Below, in pieces: positions 6,791 through 8,799 of a stretch of 8,799 nucleotides of DNA (the first letter of the stretch is position 1; every line of letters begins with the position of its first letter). Under the pieces are notes generated by a model. The model was not told the origin of the DNA, did no database searches, and worked only from the letters and a program-made list of their open reading frames with translations. Origin of the DNA: JAYVIQ01 sp043770215 (GTDB taxonomy: Bacteria; Bacteroidota; Bacteroidia; Cytophagales; JAAEPT01); assembly GCA_043770215.1 (NCBI GenBank), contig JAYVIQ010000036.1, forward strand, positions 1 through 8,799. The letters are read 5' to 3'. A program made the translations under genes and the position numbers.

Positions 6791-6837
6791 AAAAAAAAGC
6801 CTTAAATAATTAATTATCAATTGTTTAAGGTTTTTTT
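6791..6837 (+). terminator. Terminator after tRNA-Arg
   Basis: CCTTAAA (6800-6806) pairs with TTTAAGG (6824-6830). It is preceded by eight A and followed by seven T (6831-6837), which can extend the stem. The AT-rich 17-nt loop can fold further. The stem is AU-rich but well placed right after tRNA-Arg. Confidence 0.75.
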
Positions 6838-6912
6838 ATTCCCACATATTCCCCACAATCCATGTTTTTTCAATAAACTGTAATTCTTTATATGTCTTTA
6901 TTGATATTTTAA

Positions 6913-6931
6913 TTTATGTAATTTACATAAA
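6913..6931. repeat. Palindrome 1 (possible operator)
   Basis: TTTATGTAA (6913-6921) and TTACATAAA (6923-6931) form a perfect 9-bp inverted repeat about a single T. A near copy lies at 7004-7020. The length and symmetry suit a dimeric regulator, but AT-rich sequence makes palindromes easier by chance. Confidence 0.4.
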
Positions 6932-7003
6932 ATAAAACTTTTTTAATTTTTACAAGTTCATGTGCTGAGAAACTACGCAAACAAAAAACTTCCTATAATA
7001 GCC

Positions 7004-7020
7004 TTATGTAAATTATATAA
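7004..7020. repeat. Palindrome 2 (near copy of palindrome 1)
   Basis: TTATGTAA, A, TTATATAA: 15 of 17 positions equal the core of palindrome 1 (6914-6930), 90 bp upstream. It lies 46 bp before the ATG at 7066. It may be an operator for the small gene or the restriction-modification gene downstream; no regulator gene is visible in the window. Confidence 0.4.
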
Positions 7021-7046
7021 ACTAAAAGACACTGTAAAGATTTATA

Positions 7047-7062
7047 GCAATTCAGTAATTGC
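7047..7062 (+). promoter_or_regulatory. Hairpin or operator ahead of the small ORF
   Basis: GCAATT (7047-7052) and AATTGC (7057-7062) form a perfect 6-bp inverted repeat with spacer CAGT, ending 3 nt before the ATG at 7066. It could hinder ribosome access or bind a protein. Function is inferred from position only. Confidence 0.35.
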
Positions 7063-7065
7063 ATT

Positions 7066-7194
7066 ATGAAACAAGAAAAACTTTCTCCTAGATACACCAC
7101 TCTATTTTCCGAAATAATTTCTAAAAAGTCTAACAACAACAAAATGCAACGTAACATGCAACGGTACGTTGCATCAAGAGTAATAACTATTTAA
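7066..7194 (+). CDS. Small unknown protein with MQR repeats (probably truncated by frameshift)
   Basis: A 42-codon ORF from ATG 7066 to TAA 7192-7194. I do not recognise a family. It begins MKQEKLSPRYTTLFSEII, a plausible amphipathic start, then a lysine/asparagine stretch (KKSNNNK), then two copies of the tetrapeptide MQR(N/Y). The same tetrapeptide recurs three times in the next frame at 7274-7306. That suggests this ORF is the front part of a gene of about 80 codons that lost its frame near 7184-7192. It sits between tRNA-Arg and the Type IIG gene, on the same strand. It may instead be a genuine short protein or non-coding. Confidence 0.4.
   Translation: MKQEKLSPRYTTLFSEIISKKSNNNKMQRNMQRYVASRVITI
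7144..7174. repeat. ATGCAACG repeats, two direct and one inverted
   Basis: ATGCAACG occurs at 7144-7151 and 7156-7163, and its reverse complement CGTTGCAT at 7167-7174. The last two form an 8-bp inverted repeat with a 3-bp spacer. In the plus frame the direct copies encode MQR. The inverted arm encodes VA after the repeat, so coding alone does not explain it. Confidence 0.6.
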
Positions 7195-7309
7195 AGAGCT
7201 AAAATTATGCAAAATAGGGTTTAAAGCTATTTTAGACATTATTCAACAATACACTATTACCTTTAAACAAGAAATGCAACGAGAAATGCAACGAGAAATG
7301 CAACATTAA
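7187..7309 (+). pseudogene. Downstream half of the MQR-repeat gene, without a start codon
   Basis: Frame +1 relative to the 42-codon ORF is open from 7187 to the TAA at 7307-7309. It reads LFKELKLCKIGFKAILDIIQ, continues QYTITFKQE, and ends in MQRE MQRE MQH. It has no ATG, GTG or TTG start before the repeats. Its protein-like composition (an amphipathic helix GFKAILDIIQQY) and the shared MQR tetrapeptide tie it to the ORF at 7066-7194. Removing one A near 7185-7186 would join both into one frame of about 80 codons. A programmed +1 shift is possible but unproven; decay is the simpler reading. Confidence 0.4.
7271..7304. repeat. Three tandem 12-bp repeats (GAAATGCAACGA)
   Basis: Copies lie at 7271-7282 and 7283-7294, with a partial copy at 7295-7304. 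The 12-bp unit is a multiple of three and encodes EMQR in the open frame. Identical copies suggest recent slippage. They share the core ATGCAAC with the repeats at 7144-7174. Confidence 0.85.
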
Positions 7310-7413
7310 AAAGTTATAATTAAACCCCTTGTGGAAAGCTTTGGTGACAATTAGATAGAAAATCCACTTATACTCTATAAATTGTTTATCATATTCAACA
7401 AGCGTAATACGTA

Positions 7414-8799
7414 ATGATTTTAAACGCAATAAAACCAAGGAAAGCTCTTAATAAAGCTTTTTTAAAAGTGAAACCTATTAGAACTGAAATTGAAGCTTTC
7501 AAGACCAATCTAATTAGTTTACTGGATTCTAGTAACGACAAAGAAAGTGAAGAGTTTCACAAAAACTTAATCTCTGATTTTTTAAAACTTACTTATTATG
7601 CTCCAGTCAATTTTATCAATACCAAAGGCAGAAATGACCTTGTGATTCATAATGGCAAAGATGCCAACACATCTGTAGGTGTAATTGTAGAAGCTAAAAA
7701 ACCTACCAACAAAGCCGAAATGTTACGTGTTGACAAAATCAATACAAAGGCTTTTCAAGAACTAATTTTATATTACTTACGTGAGCGTATCACAGGCAAA
7801 AACTTGGAAGTAAAATACCTTGTTGCTACCAATATTTATGAGTGGTTTATTTTTGATGCTCAAGTGTTTGATAAACTATTTGCTCAGAACAAAAAATTGG
7901 TAAAACAATTTGAGGATTTTGAAGCTGGTACTTTGGCTGGTAAAAAAACCGATTTCTTTTACAAAGAAATTGCAGAGCCTTTTGTAGAAGCTTTAGAAGA
8001 TGAAATAGAATTTACTTACTTCGATCTTAAAACCTACGAAAAACCCTTACGCAACGAGGACAAAAATGACGACAATGTACTCATAGCTCTCTTTAAGCTT
8101 CTTTCTCCTTCTCATTTGCTTAAACTACCTTTTGCCAACGATAGCAACAGCCTAGACAAGCGTTTTTATAGCGAGTTGTTGCACATTATAGGGCTTACAG
8201 AAACAAAAGATGGTGGTAAAAAGGTAATTCAAAGGCACAAAGAAGGCGAACGCAACTCTGGTTCTTTGCTAGAAAATGCAGTAATCCAATTAGATACGCT
8301 AGACAAAATACAAAGACTAGACAAACCTAGCCAATACGGAGATTCACACAACGAGCGTTTGTTTAACGTAGGTTTAGAACTAAGCATTACTTGGGTAAAC
8401 CGTATCTTGTTTCTTAAACTTATGGAAGCTCAACTGATTGCTTACCACAAGGGAGACATAAAATATGCGTTCTTAAACTTTAAAACGATTACCAATTACG
8501 ACGATTTGAATAGTTTGTTCTTTCAAGTATTGGCAAAAAAATTTGAGCAACGTACCGAAGACGTAAAACAACAGTTTGCTTATGTTCCTTACCTAAACTC
8601 TTCTTTGTTTGAGCCAAATGAACTAGAACACAACACCCTTTTTATAAGTAATCTGAGAGACGAAAAGAAATTGCCTATTCTCTCTTCTACCGTACTCAAA
8701 GACAGTACAGGCAAAAAACGTACTGGCGAACTCAATGCACTAGAATATTTCTTTGCTTTCTTGGAGTCTTATGATTTTAGTAGCGAGGGTGCAGAAGAC
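7414..8799 (+). CDS. Type IIG restriction-modification enzyme (DUF7149/Eco57I-like), N-terminal part
   Basis: An open frame of 462 codons from ATG 7414, running off the right edge; an in-frame TAA at 7405-7407 makes this the first start. The N-terminal region carries a PD-(D/E)XK nuclease signature: D75 in RNDLVIHNGK, then E93-A-K95 in VGVIVEAKKP. The region before it (EEFHKNLISDFLKLTYY, ~47-62) would be the leading helix. The following segments FQELILYYLRERITGKNLEV and VATNIYEWFIFDA, and the helical region to 460, resemble Bacteroidota proteins annotated as DUF7149/Eco57I-type DNA methyltransferases. These combine endonuclease, adenine methylase (NPPY motif) and target-recognition parts in one chain of more than 1000 residues. 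The methylase part lies beyond the window. It uses C-ending codons (AAC, GAC, GGC, ACC) more than its neighbours, which hints at transfer. A role in defence is inferred. Confidence 0.88.
   Translation, partial: MILNAIKPRKALNKAFLKVKPIRTEIEAFKTNLISLLDSSNDKESEEFHKNLISDFLKLTYYAPVNFINTKGRNDLVIHNGKDANTSVGVIVEAKKPTNKAEMLRVDKINTKAFQELILYYLRERITGKNLEVKYLVATNIYEWFIFDAQVFDKLFAQNKKLVKQFEDFEAGTLAGKKTDFFYKEIAEPFVEALEDEIEFTYFDLKTYEKPLRNEDKNDDNVLIALFKLLSPSHLLKLPFANDSNSLDKRFYSELLHIIGLTETKDGGKKVIQRHKEGERNSGSLLENAVIQLDTLDKIQRLDKPSQYGDSHNERLFNVGLELSITWVNRILFLKLMEAQLIAYHKGDIKYAFLNFKTITNYDDLNSLFFQVLAKKFEQRTEDVKQQFAYVPYLNSSLFEPNELEHNTLFISNLRDEKKLPILSSTVLKDSTGKKRTGELNALEYFFAFLESYDFSSEGAED

Noticed and set aside
6551..6820. 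89-codon minus-strand ORF across the tRNA cluster, containing the phrase DSNLRPPRPKRGAIPG
   Set aside because: This is the antisense translation of tRNA-Pro and tRNA-Arg. Such peptides are a well-known source of false proteins in databases.
7271..7304. CRISPR-like array
   Set aside because: The repeats are 12 bp and directly tandem without spacers, and no cas genes are present. They are coding-frame tandem repeats.
7340..7380. Possible promoter of the restriction gene (TTTG at 7340-7343)
   Set aside because: No acceptable TAnnTTTG box follows at the right distance; the nearest sequences match poorly.
7232..7438. 68-codon minus-strand ORF with HFSLHFSLHF
   Set aside because: It is the antisense of the 12-bp repeats and of the start of the restriction gene; its composition is not protein-like outside the repeats.

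Overview
The window comes from an AT-rich Bacteroidota genome (Cytophagia/Flavobacteriia-like). Three things point there. Promoters match the Bacteroidota TTTG / TAnnTTTG type rather than TTGACA / TATAAT. Shine-Dalgarno sequences are inconspicuous. The protein types are also characteristic: an E2 acyltransferase with an MGESVMEGTV lipoyl start, a long (~308 aa) PurC, a secreted YwqK/MORN_2-repeat protein, and a DUF7149-type Type IIG restriction-modification enzyme. The genus cannot be named from the sequence alone.

Layout. At the left edge is the N-terminus of a 2-oxo acid dehydrogenase E2 subunit (minus strand, truncated by the window). It diverges, across a ~450 bp intergenic region with promoters, from an SbtA-like sodium-dependent bicarbonate transporter (plus strand) that ends in a strong intrinsic terminator. 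After a ~420 bp non-coding gap comes a compact minus-strand operon of four genes in transcription order: a secreted MORN_2-repeat protein (TTG start), purC (ATGA overlap with it), a STAS-domain anti-sigma-factor antagonist (6 bp gap), and rnz/RNase Z (TTG start, 12 bp gap). A ~530 bp non-coding region separates the operon from a plus-strand tRNA cluster, Ser(GCU)-Pro(UGG)-Arg(UCU), with a well-formed promoter and two hairpin terminators. None of the three tRNAs encodes CCA, so RNase Z from the same window is the expected 3'-end maturation enzyme.

Downstream of tRNA-Arg the character changes. A ~570 bp stretch holds two nearly identical 17-bp palindromes, a hairpin just ahead of a 42-codon ORF, and 12-bp direct repeats encoding MQR(N/E) tetrapeptides. 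The repeats fall in two adjacent reading frames, so this looks like one small repeat-protein gene broken by a single-base frameshift. It is followed by the start of a large Type IIG restriction-modification gene (462 codons visible, running off the right edge) with an N-terminal PD-(D/E)XK nuclease signature. This right-hand part is the accessory or defence segment. The rest is ordinary housekeeping sequence, apart from the odd pairing of a secreted repeat protein with purC.

I did not find a clearly new multi-gene system. The least explained element is the small MQR-repeat gene and its palindromes between tRNA-Arg and the Type IIG gene.
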